This document shows, in pieces, positions 22,191 through 34,179 of a stretch of DNA of 64,000 nucleotides. The translations under genes and the position numbers were made by a program. The stretch comes from Thereva unica. Taxonomy: Eukaryota > Arthropoda > Insecta > Diptera > Therevidae. Location: positions 63,113,922 to 63,177,921 of the forward strand of contig OX465282.1 of assembly GCA_949987705.1 (NCBI GenBank), written 5' to 3'. The notes under the pieces are model-generated. The model saw nothing but the letters and a program-made list of their open reading frames with translations, did no database searches and had not been told where the DNA came from. Positions within the stretch are counted from its first letter, which is position 1. Every line of letters begins with the position of its first letter.

Positions 22191-22574
22191 TTCATAGTGT
22201 AGTTGAGATGGGAGAAACCAAAAGCTGCTGATACGCTTCTACTACTTGTCGAACATCGTGAATGTCTCAAATGATCAACGTCTCGGTCCAACATGTCTGG
22301 AGAAAGCATTTCATTAAATTCGGTAACAATGTTGTCCAATAAAGGAATGAAGATTCTTCTTCTGGAGTTTGATTTTTTGACGATAAAAAACCCGTGCTTC
22401 TTTGAATTCCTCATCCAATTGTGCAGCGAGATGTTGAGCTTCAGTAAATAACCATCGAAAACCAGAATCTTCATCACATCTTTTGGTCAGCAAAAGGCGG
22501 CCGATTTTTGAAATTGTGCTCCGCGGCCCTCTGACATGGGTATCAAATGAAAGGATATGACAGGTAGAACACAA
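22142..22574 (-). pseudogene. hAT transposase C-terminal remnant
   Basis: Two overlapping frames (22574-22314 and 22477-22142) contain segments such as LAAQLDEEFKEARVF and PLLDNIVTEFNEMLSPDML, which resemble the linker between catalytic region and dimerisation end in DUF4371-type hAT transposases. Frameshifted; the end runs into foldback 1. Confidence 0.55.
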
Positions 22575-23160
22575 TTATCTATGTGGCGTCATTCCAAATT
22601 CAAAATGGCGGCCAACACAAAATTGCGGAAAGCTTATAATAGACTAAAAAGTAGAAAATATAACCGATCAACTTCCAATTTTGCACACACTCGTAGTTCG
22701 CGTGATAATTAATATGTATGTATGATGAGATGAATAATTGAGTTAAGGGTGAATTGAAAATAAAGAAGCAGTACACGTTACAAAAAATCACAAACAAACA
22801 CAGAGATGCTGCTGTCAACTAAATTCAACTACTCAACTACTGAACTCATGTCCGTATGCATAATTTCAACTCAACCCAGGTAGCAGAGCTGAGTCGAGTT
22901 CAGTCGACCTTAACTCAACTCGTCTCCCGTTTACATGTAGTTAGACTTGGGCTCAACCTATGTTCAACTCATCATGTATAAGTACTAAATGCAATCTGAC
23001 CATTTTGTAAAAAAATCAGGAAGACGGTTCCAAGATGAAACATGAAAGAGTACGGCAGGTAGAATACAGTAAGCTGTGTGACGTAATTTTAAATCTAATA
23101 GAACCGCCATCATAAAATGGCGGAATACATATAATAAACTAAAAAGTAGAAAATAAAATA
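22560..23160. repeat. Direct repeat pair within the hAT
   Basis: About 100 bp around 22560-22665 (caggtagaacac, then aaaatggcgg, then aactaaaaagtagaaaata-type) is repeated with changes at 23050-23160. The intervening 22830-22990 contains many copies of the short word actcaact. Confidence 0.55.
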
Positions 23161-23695
23161 AATGGTTAAAAAATTTTTTTTAAATAATTCTTTTGATTAA
23201 CCGAAAAGTAAAAAATAAAAAATATGTAAAACAAAGCGTGAAATTTCAATTTTAATGAAAAAGTTAATTAAAAGAATGGCGCATTTTTCATCAAAAAATT
23301 TTGTTAGAATTTTCTTCAAAGTGAATTGAGCAAAACAACAAGTTGAAAATTTTTTTTACTACGCCTTATAAATTAATACATAAAATCTTAAATATATTGA
23401 AAAACAAACAAAATTAAAAATGATGATTTTATAAAAAAAAAAAAAATTTCTAAATATAAAAATAATGAAATTAATAAAGCAAAAATTGAGGGTTATTGTA
23501 AATCTCACGCGATTTACAGTTATATTTTCAATTTTTGATGAAAAATGCGCCATTATTTTAATTAACTTTTTCATTAAAATTGAAATTTCACGCTTTGTTT
23601 TACATATTTTTTATTTTTTACTTTTCAGTACATTTTTTAGTTAATCAAAAGAATTATTTAAAAAAAATTTTTTTAACCATTTATTTTTTAAATCT
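23155..23695. repeat. Foldback element 2 inside the hAT
   Basis: The left arm from about 23155 (aaatggttaaaaaattttttt) to 23300 and the right arm from about 23535 to 23695 are reverse complements with few differences, sharing aacaaagcgtgaaatttcaa. The arms are about 145-160 bp, and the centre is AT-rich. Confidence 0.85.
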
Positions 23696-24100
23696 AATGA
23701 AGACGTTTTAAAATCAAATAGTACGAATATTATACACGCCTAGAACGTCATATAATCAAGCAGATGAAATCGGAAACTCTAGGCTGAAAAGTACAAGAAG
23801 AAGATTTGCCGCAGGAGATGTAGTTTTCACGTCCTCCCACATCGAAATCTCATTAAGTGCGTCACACTTTTTTATTAATTATTCACCCTCAAACCGCATG
23901 CGCCCAAGGTGATTTTCTACCCAACTAGTAAAGTTGGTTTCTACCAGTCTAGCAAAGTCCTTAAGTGATTAACCACCAAGATGTTTTTTAAAAACGTTTG
24001 CAAAACCGTTAGCCAAAGCCAAAACTGCTCTCATTGTTCCTGAAGCATTGCGACAATTTGAAACTTTGGAAGATTTTAATAAAGAATTGTTAACAAATGA

Positions 24101-24733
24101 TTACTGCAAGAACAGTCTTGCGTGAATGGCTACTTTCGTCAAGTCCTGACATACCCCTTTCGAATTAGACGCCATTAGCGAGCAACTATCTGTTCTAATT
24201 CCAACCAAATATTTTAGGCTCAAGTCGAATTTCTCACACAGATCGATGACGAATTGCTTGGTAGAGGTCCCGCCAAAAGAGTTGATGCCGGAGCGGGCAG
24301 CTGGGGAAACTAAAGCTGCACACAAATAAAAATTGCGCACATGTTGATAAGAAATGCGCTTATGTATTTTAAAATTTCCCCTTCGAAATTTGTTGCGACT
24401 AGGCTAAGGGACGGGAACGGCATGCGGGGATTCTACTGCGCATGGAAAACGCGACTTTCTCGGCATCAACTCTTTTGGCGCGACCTCTATGCATCGCAAA
24501 ATGTGATGAAATTCTCTGGTTTTACTGATATATGTCGCGATTGAACCTGCGGTTTCCAAGTGATGCTGAAGAGTAAAGTCACCAAATTCAACGAAGAGTG
24601 CCCTGAAGTTCCTATCATTTGCCACCAGAATATCTACTTTTCCGTCAGTGTCACGATTATAGAGAAGTTCATTACCCCTACATAATAACATCGATCTCGG
24701 CTTTCTTTTACTTGTGAGTCCCGTTGTACACAC
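24101..24733 (-). pseudogene. hAT transposase N-terminal/central remnant (DUF4371-like)
   Basis: Frame 24733-24404 contains FGDFTLQHHLETAGSIATYI, the start of the DUF4371 domain common to ZMYM-like hAT transposases. Frame 24340-24101 contains GGTSTKQFVIDLCEKF and GIRTDSCSLMASNSKGVCQD, the RNase H-like core segment of the same family. A gap and frame changes separate them, and no full transposase exists. Confidence 0.65.
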
Positions 24734-24931
24734 AGATGCTGGGTTATGAAAAGTCTGTAGGAAACTTTTTTTAGCTTCTACCCTCTGATGATATTGGTTC
24801 CGTTGGTGAAATGAAAGCGTTCCATTTTGTCCAAGTAAATCGTGAAATTTTTAGTGTTTCGCTTTCTTGGTTTACTTTTAATTCCGTGACCCCCCCCAAA
24901 ACAAAATTCTAGATCCGCGCCTGGCCAGCTT

Positions 24932-26480
24932 AATCATAGCACCCTTTTGTTTTGTCTTAGCCCACCATGCGATGGATGCATATGTGATCATGGGCCTTAC
25001 GACCGTAGTATATAGCCAAAACATTAACCTAGGTTTAAGACCCCAGGTTTTTCCCACGAATTGGCGACAAACATGGAGAGATGCAGTTGCCTTGGCAGTT
25101 ACTCTCTCAATTTGAGATTTCCAGGAGAGCTTTTGATCCAGGATTATGCCTAGATATTTAGCCTCCTTTGAGAAACCTATTTCTTTGCCGTCCACAGAGG
25201 GAGCTTTTAAATTTAGCTTCCTTCTATTAGTAAACGGTACGATGACAGTTTTTTGTGGGTTAATACCCAGATTCTTGCTCCGGCACCAGCTATGCACATA
25301 CCATTCATCTCAGCAGTTATCAATCTGCTGCTGAGAAGCGACGTGATCCATCTCGCAGTGGGGCGAAAAATGCCTTTTTTTACTGCTGCTTCATTGATCG
25401 CGTCGAAGGTAACGTTGTCAAACGCACCCTCAATGTCTGCAAAGGCGCAGAGAGAGATTTCCTTGGCCCTGAGGGACTTCTCAATATCTCTCACTAGCAC
25501 ATGAATGGCAGTCTCAGTAGATGTGCCTGGCCGGTAGGCAAATTGCAGACAGTGAAGTGGGCTCGCTGTAAGACCCTCTCTAATATGACTGTCTAAAACT
25601 TTCTCCATTGTTTTCAGAAGAAAGGAAGAGAGGCTGATGGGTCGATAGGATTTTGCTTCTCTATTTGATCTTCTCCCCGATTTAGGGATAAAGACTACCC
25701 TAGCCTCTCTCCAACACCTCGGAATGTGGGCCAGCGCAAAGCTACCCCGAAAAAGTGGTAGCAGGACCGGTAAGATCTCTTCCAAGCCTCTCTGAAGGAG
25801 AGCTGGGAAGATGTGGTCCTTTCCAGCAGCCTTGAAGAGACTGAAGGTGCCAATGGCCCACTCAATCTTACCGGCAGTGAAAATCCTGTTTGCAGGCCTT
25901 TGTTCCTATTATAGGACCGATGGGCAAGTACTACCTCCGATTCAATGTTAGGTTCAAAGGCCAATCCAGGGTTAATTACCTGAGAGCCAGGGAAATGAGT
26001 GCTCATTAATAGCTCCAGGGTATCCCTGGTGTTCTCCGTAAAGGACCCTTCAGAGGTCTTGAGAGAGACAATGCCATTAGAGTGATCCTTAGACAGAACT
26101 TTGTGTAACCTCGTGGAGGCTGGAAGTTTGTCTATTTCTTCGCAGAAGGCTTTCCATGACCTTCGTTTGGATCTTCTCAAATCTTTATTGTAATTGGTAA
26201 GGGCTCTCTTGTAAGGGTCCCAGTTGCCCGAGACTTTAGCCCTATTAAATAATTTTCTGACTTCTCTCCTTTGCTTGCAGAGATCATTGTTCCACCATGA
26301 AACCTTTCGGTTAGTGCTTCGAGGTTTCGCAGGGCAGCTGCTCTCGAAGGCTGCGATGATCGTTTCCTGCAGATTGGTAGAGACAAGGTCGAGATCGGCC
26401 TCAGTAATGAGATTAGTATCCATATGGCTGATTCCTAAACTGAGAGCTGTGCGATAAGCGTCACACGGTTTAAAAGATTT
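24932..26480 (-). pseudogene. I/R1-type LINE reverse transcriptase (active site deleted)
   Basis: The linker block VSWWNNDLCKQRREVRKLF is near 26290. After a frame change near 25880 come SYRPISLSSFLLKTMEKVLD and CAFADIEGAFDNV (first catalytic Asp). At about 25300 the sequence jumps from AEMNG to HSWCRSKNLGINPQK, so the segment with the YADD motif, normally about 100 residues, is missing and the frame changes there. The part after it (EAKYLGIILDQKLSWKSQI) runs to the hAT insertion. Confidence 0.85.
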
Positions 26481-27839
26481 ATTAATAATATAGAATGCCA
26501 TTTTAGAACAGTAGTAGAGAATAGGGGAAAAGTCTAATTTTATTAGGATCAAAACCAGAACATATTTATTATTATTTCTCACATGCCATAAAATCCACGT
26601 ATATCAATTATTAGCCGAAATTCCCCTAGAATTTTAAAGATACATAATAAATTTAGCATTCAAAATATAATAAATTCCGTCGCTTGATGAAAGGTGCTTT
26701 CCCGACGATTCCCATTTCGTCAAATCCGCTTTATTGTCGCCTTCAGTTTTGCACTGTTTTAATGTAAGAATTCAATTCCTCTTCCAACCAATCTGAGTGC
26801 AAAAGAACATCCGCAAAAATTCAGAATTTGGTCGCATTTAGGGAAACTTGTTTTGCTCTTTTGGTAATAATAAGTTCCAGACAAAATAAAGGTGAACAAA
26901 ATTGCTGTGGGAACAACTGGACAAACGAGGAAGTCAGTCGTCAACTCTTGAACCGAAACCACAAACGTGACTGAGTCTTACAGATAAATTCGAACACGCA
27001 AAATTCATTGTCATTTAAGGATGTTCGACTGCAAATTGACTAGTAATTATCCAAGGTGAATGTAAGACCGAGCAATTTTTATGATGACTTCTAAAAATAT
27101 TTATTTTAATCACGACTTCAGATCCTACGATAGCAGCAGGCGGATGGATACCATAAGCCACGCAGAGCTTGAGACTCTTGAAATACTTAACAATTACCTC
27201 ATCTGAATGAATGTGAGAATGGCGATGGATTATTTTTAGAACTCGTGATCAATTTAGAAATGTGGAGAAATTAGCAGAAATTCCCTCCTTGAACAAAATC
27301 CGTTTTCATGTAGGGAGAAATGATCTTCTGTTGTATGTTAATTTTCATGAAAGTGAAATTTTCGGGTAAATAAACAAACTTTGGTGTTTTCAGCATAAAT
27401 AAATTTGCCTCAGTAAGAACCAGTGGGAGGCAGCAGGTTGAATTAGCAATGCATGCATTAGGCATGATTTGTTTGATCTCTGTACAAGCGTTTGACTGAC
27501 ACCTAATTTTTTATTTATTGATGTTTTTTTAATTTTATTTTTTAACTGGGTCATATTGCTTTTGATATCGTTCTGATACCACAGCAAAAAATGGTTATAA
27601 TTTCCAAGAATTTTTTAACTCGTATCTTTTTTTGACTACTTGGAAAACTCTTTATTTTCCCATAAGTTTGATCACAGTAATCTTTACGATGACTAACTAT
27701 TTTTACAATACAAACAACAAATTCCCCGGTTGATATAAAAAATGGTTAAAAAAGGTGAGAACTTGATTAGGTTCTTCAAAAGAAAGTTTTTAAGCAGTGT
27801 TCTTTGGAGTAATGAATTTAGGCCAGTTAATGAGATTTA
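26481..27839. other. No supported feature
   Basis: AT-rich sequence with short ORFs only; nothing recognisable on either strand. Confidence 0.4.
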
Positions 27840-28205
27840 TTTTATTATTTATTATTTATTAAAAAAAGAAACAAAATGTTCAAAAGAAGAACAATTTCTT
27901 TAGTGTACGCATACTGACAACTATTAGGAAAAAAAACTAATATGTAATATAAAAATAAAATATGTATATAAAAAAGACAAAAACTATTCCTTAACTATAA
28001 TATAAATCATTAACAAAGAAATAAGATAAAAAACAAAAATAGGAAAAAAAGAAGCAAAGAAAACATACAAATGTTGATGGCAAAATACAAGTAAAGATAA
28101 ACAAAGATAAAAAACAAAAGAAATATACCAATTTTATATAAGATTATTAATAATAATTAATACTGCTCACGGGAATTATGCTAAAAGTTTGAAATTTAGT
28201 TTAGT

Positions 28206-28896
28206 TTACAAGGCTTCCCTAGCCATGATATAAGAGAACAGTTGAGACTTAAATCTACCGATGCGACCTTCTCTCTTTAAAACAGTTGGTAGTGCATTCC
28301 ATAACGTAACACCATGGATAAAAAACAATCGTGAACTAAGTTGGAAATTATGTCTAGGAATATTTAAGTTAAGAGTCTTATTGGAAGTCGAAAACGCAAT
28401 TTTAGTTGAGATAAGTAGGGTAATCAGAAAATAACATCGGTTCATAAAAATTAACATATTATATTCAATATTCCGACTAGAGCTGCTGTTCGACATTGCA
28501 CTCTATACGAAGAAAATAGATTGTCAACAGTATAAAGGGCTTTTCCTGAGACTCTAGTCTTTCACATAAAAAAAAAAAAAAAAAAAAAAGATAGGACAAT
28601 AGCGAAAACCCTAAAAATTTCCGAGTAAAAGAAGAAATATGATCGAACTTCCTCAGTCCGTAAACATAACGGACAATAGAGTTAAATGCATTTGATAAGA
28701 TACGCATAGAGGCATAATCCAAACGGCCAAACACTGGTATACCATATTGAATAAGAGGCATAAGTAATGATTTAGCTACTTTTTGTTTTGTCAGCAGCGG
28801 AACATAAGACGAAGAATGCCGCAGAGTTCGTAAGCCACAGTAAATTTTGGAAGCTATATCAAAGATGTAATCATTCCACGACAGAGTTTGATTTAG
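28206..28896 (-). pseudogene. LINE-B C-terminal region
   Basis: Frames 28761-28477 (MPLIQYGIPVFGRLDYASMR...) and 28496-28206 (...FFIHGVTLWNALPTVLKR...FKSQLFSYI) are the post-RT region, recognisable by the LWNALP block and a terminal FKxxLFxYI. A SINE tail with about 22 A's interrupts them at 28471-28590. Confidence 0.75.
28471..28590 (+). mobile_element. SINE copy 4, 3' fragment
   Basis: From ttccgactagagctgctgtt to an uninterrupted A-run at about 28568-28589; same order as the 3' quarter of the full SINE at 30533. It is strongly 5'-truncated and opposite in orientation to LINE-B. Confidence 0.85.
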
Positions 28897-28926
28897 AATT
28901 ACACCATGATACCTAACTCTATCAAC

Positions 28927-30018
28927 TTATAGAACCGTTACACCATTGATGTGAATCCTTGGAAAAATCGCCACATTTAACACTCTTTTATAAATGACAA
29001 TACTATTAGATTTGTCGGGATTTAGTTTAAGCTTATTCTCTTTCGCCCATTTGTCCAACCTATCCAAGTCACCATTGATTTTGGTAACACAATCATCAAT
29101 CGTATGGCTGGGGCTTGAGCAATAAAGTTGCACATCATCAGCATACATATGAATGTTAACAGAGTGAACGTGAGTTACAATATCATTTATAAATAACGAA
29201 AATAATAGTGGTCCAAGAATAGAACCATGAGGCACGCTGCTAGTGACATTGACTAGTTCTGACGAGTTGCCATTTGTTTGCACAGTTTGCTGACGATCAG
29301 TGAGGTAGCTAAAAAGAAACCTAACTGCAGTACGATGAAACCCAAAGTAATCAAAAAGTTTCCTGCATAGCAATTCATGGTCCACTGTGTCAAAAGCCTT
29401 GGAAAAGTCCAAAAGCGTCAAAATTGTGATATTACTTATACTAATGCAGTTGTCATGCATGTCAGCATTAGATGAGATGGAGTAAATTGCTCTCATTACT
29501 TCATCCCCTTCAATATTCCTAAAAGAAAAAGTATTAGGCCGTACTTCATTAAATACCTCGCTGATATCAAAAGTAGCCCGTTTAGGCATAAATACAGAAG
29601 AAAAATAGGTATTCAGTACATTCGCGTCAAATTTATAGGTAGCAGAAACACTATTAACGATTCCTAGGTTACGAACATTACTCCATAGCTTTTTAGGGGG
29701 TAGAGATACATCAAGAAACTTGCTGAAGTATTCTTGCTTTGCTTTTTTAATTACTGCATTGACTCTATTTCGCAGTTTTTTGTAGCTAAGCTCTAAGCTA
29801 AAAAATTTGCATTTCTTCCATAGCCTGTACAAATAATCCCTTCGTTTAATCAATGTCTTAATCTCATTGGACCAACGGCTACATCTTTGTTTTTTTATAT
29901 AAATGGTTTTAAGTGGGATATGACGATCATAACAGCTGCGTATAATATCCGCGACAGTTTTCACCTTATCATCAATGTCAGAAATATTATATACTGGACT
30001 CCAATTCACCACTGACAT
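28927..30018 (-). pseudogene. LINE-B reverse transcriptase
   Basis: Open for 363 codons. An internal deletion joins the linker (FNEVRPNTFSFRNIEGDEV) directly to TLLDFSKAFDTVDHELL. This is followed by TSSVPHGSILGPLLFSLFIN, YADDVQLY (both catalytic aspartates present) and KLKLNPDKSNSIV. PHG replaces the usual PQG. The region expected between linker and the first catalytic block (fingers, about 100 residues) is missing, so it is inactive despite the open frame. Confidence 0.85.
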
Positions 30019-30114
30019 ATCTAGTAATAATGAGTCGGTATCTACATTATTATAATCCCTATATGTAAATTCTTTACTGCCTTTATCAATGGGGATACCA
30101 AAGCCGAAAGTGAG

Positions 30115-31190
30115 TTAAATAAGATCGTGGTCGCTTATTCCAGGAATAGATATCTGATTAACGAACAATACCTTCTCAGACACATTCGTTAAAAATATAT
30201 CCAAGAGGGTTGAGGTAGTGCTGGTAAAGTGAGTAGGTGTACTTCCATCCCAAGTATTAAGTACTTCCATCCCAATACAGCGAAAATTGTTCTGGAAATG
30301 TACACTAAGGCGAGTACACCTAGACATGTCCATATTAAAATCGCCAGTCAAAATGACATCTTGAGCACACAGTAAAACATCTTCTAGCGAATTGAAGAAC
30401 TCATCCTCAAATATCACATCTGGCGGCTTGTAAATGCAACCCAAAAGTAATTTATCACGTTTATTGCGTAACTCAATAAATAAATACTCAATATTTTGAT
30501 TACTCTTTTTGATTATACGGAAATCGAACATAGGGGGCCTCGGTAGTCTAGAGGTAAGGCGCCTGACTGCTATCCCCAGAGGTTCCGGGTTCGAATCCCG
30601 GCGGCGCCCACGGTCCTTCGCCTTTCCCACCTAACTTTCCTTCTTTCTTCTTCCCTCTTTACATTCCAGACTCCCCTGTCATAGCCTTCCCTAGTCCTTT
30701 CCCGCTCCACCAAGTGCATACCATCGGTTGGTTGATGAGATTCAACTCGTTTCAGGAGGCATAACACTCCAGCGAGTTGTTATCGACGTCCCGATGTCAG
30801 AGTCGCGAAATGGTTGTGAGTAGGTGGAATAAAATATCGCGGCTAGGTTGTGACAGTTACTTCCTTCTCTTCTCTCTATCTTCCGGCTAGAGCTGCTGTT
30901 CGACATTCACTCTATACGAAAAAAATAGATTGTCGACAGTACAAATGGACTTTTCCTAAGCCTCTAGTCTGTCACATAAAAAAAATGTCACTCAGAAAAA
31001 TTGCAACGCCGCCACCCCTACGATCCACCCTATCATGCCAAATGATTTTATACCCAGGCAAATGCACAAATTTATCATTAACCGATGATTGGAGCCAGGT
31101 TTCAGTAACACATAAAGCATGTAAACCTGAATTGGATATCATATTCCGTATTTCGTCCATTTTATGGAGTATACTGCGTGCATTTATATG
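30115..31190 (-). pseudogene. LINE-B endonuclease, split by a SINE
   Basis: The N-terminal part (31160-30986) contains HALCVTETWLQ and RRGGGVAIFLSD. The C-terminal part (30530-30115) contains LLGCIYKPPDV, DVILTGDFNMD and ISDHDL, the signature blocks of the APE-type endonuclease that nicks target DNA. The SINE at 30533-30985 lies between them. Confidence 0.85.
30533..30985 (+). mobile_element. Full-length tRNA-derived SINE (~453 bp)
   Basis: The head (30533-30610) is tRNA-like, with A box tagtctagaggtaaggcg and B box gggttcgaatcccgg plus a tRNA-like ending ggcggcgccca. The body contains a pyrimidine-rich part and cgagttgttatcgacgtccc. The tail ends agtctgtcacataaaaaaaa. Pol III transcription from the A and B boxes is expected. 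The last ~45 bp resemble the LINE-A 3' end. It interrupts the LINE-B endonuclease. Other copies: 34180-34622 (minus), 44946-45335, 28471-28590. Confidence 0.9.
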
Positions 31191-31459
31191 AGCTATGCGT
31201 AAGCCGTTTGCCTTTTTTTTTGAAGATGTTCAAGAGTATTTCACCAGGAGTCACGTTACAAGCACCTCACCTAGCACTTAGAGCCATTTGAAGATAAACA
31301 AAAGAGAAGATCAGCAAATTGAAGTCCCAACTGAAGTATCACAGCAGAAGCAATATTAAAAATAGTTAAACTGAAAGCAGTATCAACACAAAAACTTACT
31401 AACATATTTACATTTATCCACAAAAGCAAAAACAAAAACAAAAACATCCATCCTGTCAG

Positions 31460-32422
31460 TCAAAGTGAGGAGCACGCCGCATTAGCCGCAACTGGGTCAC
31501 TACCAGAGACATCGGATTCCACTGCCTTGGTGAAGGTTACAGCTGTTGGAGGTGACAACTGTCCAGAATCATCAAGTAAACGCCGCAATTGATCAATCGA
31601 CCTAATATAGATCGGCCGACTTGATGTATTTTTTCTGACAAAAACACGACCATCGATCGTGTAAACAGAATGCAGCAGTGAGCAGCTTCTCAACTTGAGA
31701 GCTTCTAACCGAATCTAACGATCCCGTTTCGATAGACTCTCGGAAATAAATACCTTATTATTCGAAGCCATCTCAGGATATAGGTCGCTCAGCAATAGAT
31801 TTTTGTGTACTCTGATGTGGGCAAAGAATTTTTGTAGAAAATATTTCTTGTCGTCTATGCTCGCTAGATTTATGATTACGACAGGAATATTTTTATTTTT
31901 ATTAGTGCCAGACTTTAATTTATCAATATTTCTACTGGGATCCTTAGGACGTGCTCAAAAAATATTATTGATAGCGACACTTTCGCAATTTAGTGTCTTA
32001 CAAATTTTGCTGAAAAGCATTTTGAGATTCTCATTTTTAACATGTGGCACTGCGGACAGGATCAGGTCTTTAGACACCTTTCTTTGTTCCAGTGTGTTAA
32101 TATTGTTCCACAAAACACTCACATCGTTACACAGAGCTTTATATCCGCTCTCAGCATTTATTAATTTAGCCTGAAGGCAATTGTTCTGAGCAGCAACAGC
32201 CTCCAAACTATTCTCTAAGGCAAGAGCTCTTGCCTCAACTTCTACAATTTTTTTAAAATCAGCTAGGACCGCTTGAGGAAGTGAGTCGACTTTCTTATCT
32301 AGAGTTTTCAACATATTTATAACCTCTAAGATGTTGGGTTGAGCTTGAATGCCCGCTGGTGATCCTTTTGCGGCACGAAGGCTAGTTAGGGTTTCTCTGG
32401 GCATTTTGGAAGTAGACATCAA
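31460..32422 (-). pseudogene. LINE-B ORF1 (coiled coil and C-terminal domain)
   Basis: Frame 32422-31955 has a heptad-like stretch (NMLKTLDKKVDSLPQAVLAD, then ENSLEAVAAQNN) and an IL-x-AVPHVKNENL block. After a frame change, 31900-31700 gives FISESLSKRDR, and 31693-31460 gives DGRVFVRKN and YIRSIDQLRRLL. This order matches the RNA-binding ORF1 proteins of CR1/I-like LINEs. Frameshift and stops break it. Confidence 0.7.
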
Positions 32423-33049
32423 CTAGAGTGTGAGTTGTTCCAATTTTTCTCCTTTGGAAATAAATTATAAAAAACACAAATGACAGCTATTTGTTATGCG
32501 TCACGTAGATGAATTATTATTAACTGCGAAAAGCTAAAACACAAGAACTTCTCGACACAAGTGGCAAATAATGTAATTTTCTAATTAATTTCACTTTTAT
32601 GATATTATTTTATAATTAAAGAAACGATTTAAATGGGTTTTAACAAATATTATATAAGTTTTATAGTCAAATATTCACTTCGAAAATTCCGGAGCACTTT
32701 ATGCAATATTGACAATATGGCGGTGTATTTAGATTCCTTTCCGCATAACTAGCTCGGCTTTGTGGGTGTCATAGTCATCTCCGGTATTTAATGTGTATTT
32801 AGTTCCAAAAAAATCCTGCACAGAATTTTCTTAATTTCTTCATTGAATTTTTTTTTTATATGAAAAAACCAAGCTTAGGTGTAACCCTTTGTACTACCAG
32901 TCCGTCATGTCGTTCAGTTCATGGTGCAATGTCTAGTAGTAAGCTTGGTTTGAAGAATAGAGGAGAATAGGAAAGGTTGGTGAGGGTCTGGAGGGTGTAG
33001 AAGAAAATGACGATGAACCTTTCGTTTGAGCTCTAAGGTGTTGTACGAG

Positions 33050-34114
33050 TTAGTTCGGAAATACTGACTGCGGGAGATTATTCCACAGTCGAGTTGTTCT
33101 ATTCATAAACGAACTTCTAAACCGTATTGTGCGTGAACGGGGGGGCTGTAGGATATGAGGGTGAGCCGAGCGGGCTAGTCTTGTGTTGCGGGAAAAGTAT
33201 TGCCATGCAGGCAGGAGGTCCTGAATTTCAGTGGAACAGTCGTCATGGTAATAGCGATAAAGTATGGAGAGGGCTGCTGCATTCCTACGGTGGCTTAAGG
33301 TGTCTATGGAGGCGCGAAAGGGGCCATCACCAATGAGTTTGAGGGCACGATTTTGCACCTTGTCGAGACAAGCCAAGGTGGTTTTTGGGGCGCCTGCCCA
33401 GATTTACGAGTTGTATTCGAGGCGCGGCCAAATGTAGGATTTGTATATTGTAGCCAATGCGGCTGGCTGGAGGAGGAACTTACATCTCTTGAGAAATTCA
33501 AGGCATTGGGAGGCTGGTTTGGCGATTTGAAATATGTGATCATTCCATTCCTGAAGAATCGATTCGATATCCCGGTTGATTGAGGTCAACATCAGTTGAC
33601 GGTGGTAAAGACAAGGTCTGGCACGTGCCCATCTTATATTGTCGAAGGAGTAAGAGAAATTCAGAGTACCGTCATCAGTGAAGCAGTGAAGTGGGTTGGA
33701 GGGGATTGAGAGCAGATCATTAATGAAGATTAGAAAAAGTGCAGGTGAGAGAATTGACCCCTGGGGAACTCCGGCCGAAATGACATGTGGGTTGGATTCG
33801 ACGCCGTCCAATACTACCTTGATTGAACGGCCTAAAAGAAAGCTCTTAATCCAGTTCCTTAGACCTAAGTGTATATCAATAGCTTGGAGTTTATTCAACA
33901 GAGCTGGGTGCCATACTCTGTCAAAAGCCTTTGATATATCTAGAGCAACCAGACCAGACTCGCCAAAGCTGTGAATGCTTTGGTTGATACAATCGGTTAA
34001 ATACACAAGCAGATCGCCAGTAGACCGTTTAGGTCTGAAGCCATATTGCCTGTCGTGTATAATTTGGTTGGATTCTAGATATTTCATGAGCTTTTTATTG
34101 ATTATTGTCTCCAT
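33050..34114 (-). pseudogene. LINE-A copy 2 RT and C-terminal region
   Basis: Closely related to 900-2150 of copy 1. FTDD replaces FADD/FAND at the active site. An internal deletion joins SILQEWNDHIF directly and removes the NKVEFNPDKT block seen in copy 1. Two frames are used (34114-33404, 33376-33050). Confidence 0.85.
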
Positions 34115-34179
34115 GATTTTGGAGAGAACAGAAGTAATTGCTAGTAGTTTAAGGGGTCACTGGCTTCACCTTTTTTTAA

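Larger units (their letters stand above)
21651..24923 (-). mobile_element. hAT transposon, 3273 bp, TSD GCCAGCTT
   Basis: Termini are cagccgcggatt at 21651 and, on the other strand at 24923, caggcgcggatc; both are followed inward by G-runs and ggtcacgg. The 8-bp duplication GCCAGCTT lies at 21643-21650 and 24924-24931. Removing the element and one TSD copy restores the LINE frame (KLARVQRLACLG). The transposase remnants lie on the minus strand and are of the DUF4371/ZMYM-like hAT type. Two foldback elements sit inside. Confidence 0.92.
20200..26480 (-). mobile_element. I/R1-type LINE with RNase H, split by a hAT element
   Basis: Reading the minus strand: an endonuclease-to-RT linker from about 26480, RT to 24932, a 3.27-kb hAT insertion, then the C-terminal part with RNase H and a cysteine motif to 20484, and a 3' UTR to about 20200 ending near a taataataataac repeat. 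TAA-type tails and a C-terminal RNase H are typical of the I clade. The 5' end (endonuclease) is missing. Confidence 0.85.
27840..32800 (-). mobile_element. LINE-B, near full length, with two SINE insertions
   Basis: Minus-strand order: leader, ORF1 (32422-31460), endonuclease (31190-30115 without the SINE), RT (30018-28927), C-terminal region (28896-28206), AT-rich 3' UTR to about 27840. The structure is that of a CR1/Jockey-like LINE with two ORFs. All frames are broken, and SINEs sit in the endonuclease and the C-terminal region. Confidence 0.8.

Noticed and set aside
30533..30610. Free-standing tRNA gene
   Set aside because: The A and B boxes are good, but the sequence continues into a repeated 450-bp body present at other sites with the same tail, so it is the head of a SINE.
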